From Burkholderiales bacterium (GTDB lineage Bacteria > Pseudomonadota > Gammaproteobacteria > Burkholderiales > Burkholderiaceae_D), in assembly GCA_947451925.1 (NCBI GenBank), contig CANGAW010000001.1, forward strand, positions 62,001 through 126,000: DNA of 64,000 nt, read 5' to 3'. Position numbers and translations under genes: made by a program. Below are positions 63,251 through 64,000 of this stretch, in pieces. Below the pieces are notes generated by a model. It worked only from the letters and a program-made list of their open reading frames with translations. It did no database searches and was not told the DNA's origin. Numbering within the stretch: the stretch's first letter is position 1; each line of letters begins with the position of its first letter.

Positions 63251-64000
63251 ATGCAAAAAAAAATCTTTATTAAAACCTTCGGCTGTCAGATGAATGAATA
63301 TGACTCTGACAAGATGGCCGATGTGCTGCATGCCTCCGAAGGCATGATCAAAACCGACACGATGGATGACGCGGACGTCATTTTGTTCAACACCTGCTCG
63401 GTGCGCGAAAAGGCGCAGGAAAAAGTGTTTTCCGATCTGGGACGCGTGCGTGAACTGAAACTGAAAAATCCGGCTCTGGTGATCGGTGTTGGCGGCTGTG
63501 TCGCCTCGCAGGAAGGCGAAGCCATCATCAAGCGCGCACCCTATGTGGACGTGGTGTTTGGTCCGCAGACATTGCATCGCTTGCCTGATTTGTTAAAGCA
63601 GCGCCGGGAATCCGGCCGCTCGCAAGTCGATATTAGTTTTCCTGAAATTGAAAAATTCGATCATCTGCCGCCGGCCAAAGTCGATGGCCCGACCGCGTTT
63701 GTGTCCATCATGGAAGGCTGCAGCAAATATTGCAGCTATTGTGTGGTGCCTTATACCCGCGGCGAAGAAGTCTCGCGCCGTTTCGAAGATGTCTTAAACG
63801 AAGTGGCCGAACTGGCCGCGCAAGGCGTGCGCGAAATTACTTTGCTGGGGCAGAACGTGAATGCCTTTCGCGGTGTCATGGCCGACGGCGAAATCGCCGA
63901 CTTCGCCTTGCTGATTGAATACATTGCCGAAATATCCGGCATCGAGCGGATTCGCTATGTGACCAGCCATCCAAAGGAATTCACCCAGCGCTTGATCGAC
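63251..64000 (+). CDS. miaB: tRNA-2-methylthio-N6-dimethylallyladenosine synthase MiaB, partial at window edge
   Basis: An open frame from the ATG at 63251 runs off the window after 250 residues. It starts [20 protein letters not shown], has the N-terminal cluster cysteines ([28 protein letters not shown]) and the radical-SAM motif [17 protein letters not shown] (CX3CX2C, residues about 157-165). The enzyme adds the methylthio group to i6A37 made by MiaA. The C-terminal TRAM domain is outside the window. Confidence 0.95.
   Translation, partial: MQKKIFIKTFGCQMNEYDSDKMADVLHASEGMIKTDTMDDADVILFNTCSVREKAQEKVFSDLGRVRELKLKNPALVIGVGGCVASQEGEAIIKRAPYVDVVFGPQTLHRLPDLLKQRRESGRSQVDISFPEIEKFDHLPPAKVDGPTAFVSIMEGCSKYCSYCVVPYTRGEEVSRRFEDVLNEVAELAAQGVREITLLGQNVNAFRGVMADGEIADFALLIEYIAEISGIERIRYVTSHPKEFTQRLID

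Overview
The window looks like chromosome of a betaproteobacterium of the order Burkholderiales, probably Oxalobacteraceae or a close relative. This is inferred from the rpsU-yqeY-dnaG-rpoD operon with a very long RpoD, the nirB-nirD-nasA-ybiB set, and overall protein similarity as I remember it; no search was run. It has two halves: a mostly housekeeping left part (about 1-37.5 kb) and a catabolic right part (about 37.6-62.4 kb) for phenol degradation.

Left part. A HepT/MntA toxin-antitoxin pair sits beside tRNA-Ile(CAU). The macromolecular-synthesis operon (rpsU, yqeY, dnaG, rpoD) follows, then a nitrate assimilation locus: nirB-nirD-nasA-ybiB-yhiN on the minus strand, divergent from a nitrate transporter, a phosphatase-kinase fusion and an orphan nasT. 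Back-to-back sigma-54 promoters and an NtrC-like palindrome lie between nirB and the transporter. Next come tsaD, plsY, an orphan brnA-type gene, xerD, ogt, a TRAP transporter (dctPQM), an AEC transporter, queG, tsaE, a Tat-exported amidase, dedA, mutL, a Bcr-type efflux pump, miaA and tRNA-Met. An envelope stretch follows: an SMP-30-like secreted protein, a long alanine-zipper lipoprotein and a Pal-like OmpA lipoprotein. Two large palindromic intergenic repeats lie at about 15.6 kb and 33.5 kb.

Right part. A complete dmp-type phenol pathway is present. A DmpR-type sigma-54 activator at 59978 diverges from a consensus -24/-12 promoter with two upstream palindromes. That promoter should drive phenol hydroxylase dmpK-L-M-N-O, then a five-gene branched-chain-amino-acid-type ABC importer, then a second dmpN-dmpO pair, then dmpP, ferredoxin dmpQ and catechol 2,3-dioxygenase dmpB. 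A LysR regulator diverges from a second operon: a GlcG/HbpS-like protein, dmpC, E, F, G, H, I, D and an MFS transporter. Together these would take phenol to catechol, cleave the ring in meta position and channel the product to pyruvate and acetyl-CoA.

Most unusual feature. The hydroxylase operon is split by the importer and carries two alpha subunits. The second (49205-50797) has all six expected di-iron ligands. The first (56482-58044) has Asp in place of the third Glu ligand (position 201) and Lys in place of the conserved Asn at 206. This suggests a second, specialised or altered oxygenase component, co-transcribed with a dedicated uptake system. The window closes with a GntR regulator, a VapBC pair and the start of miaB.
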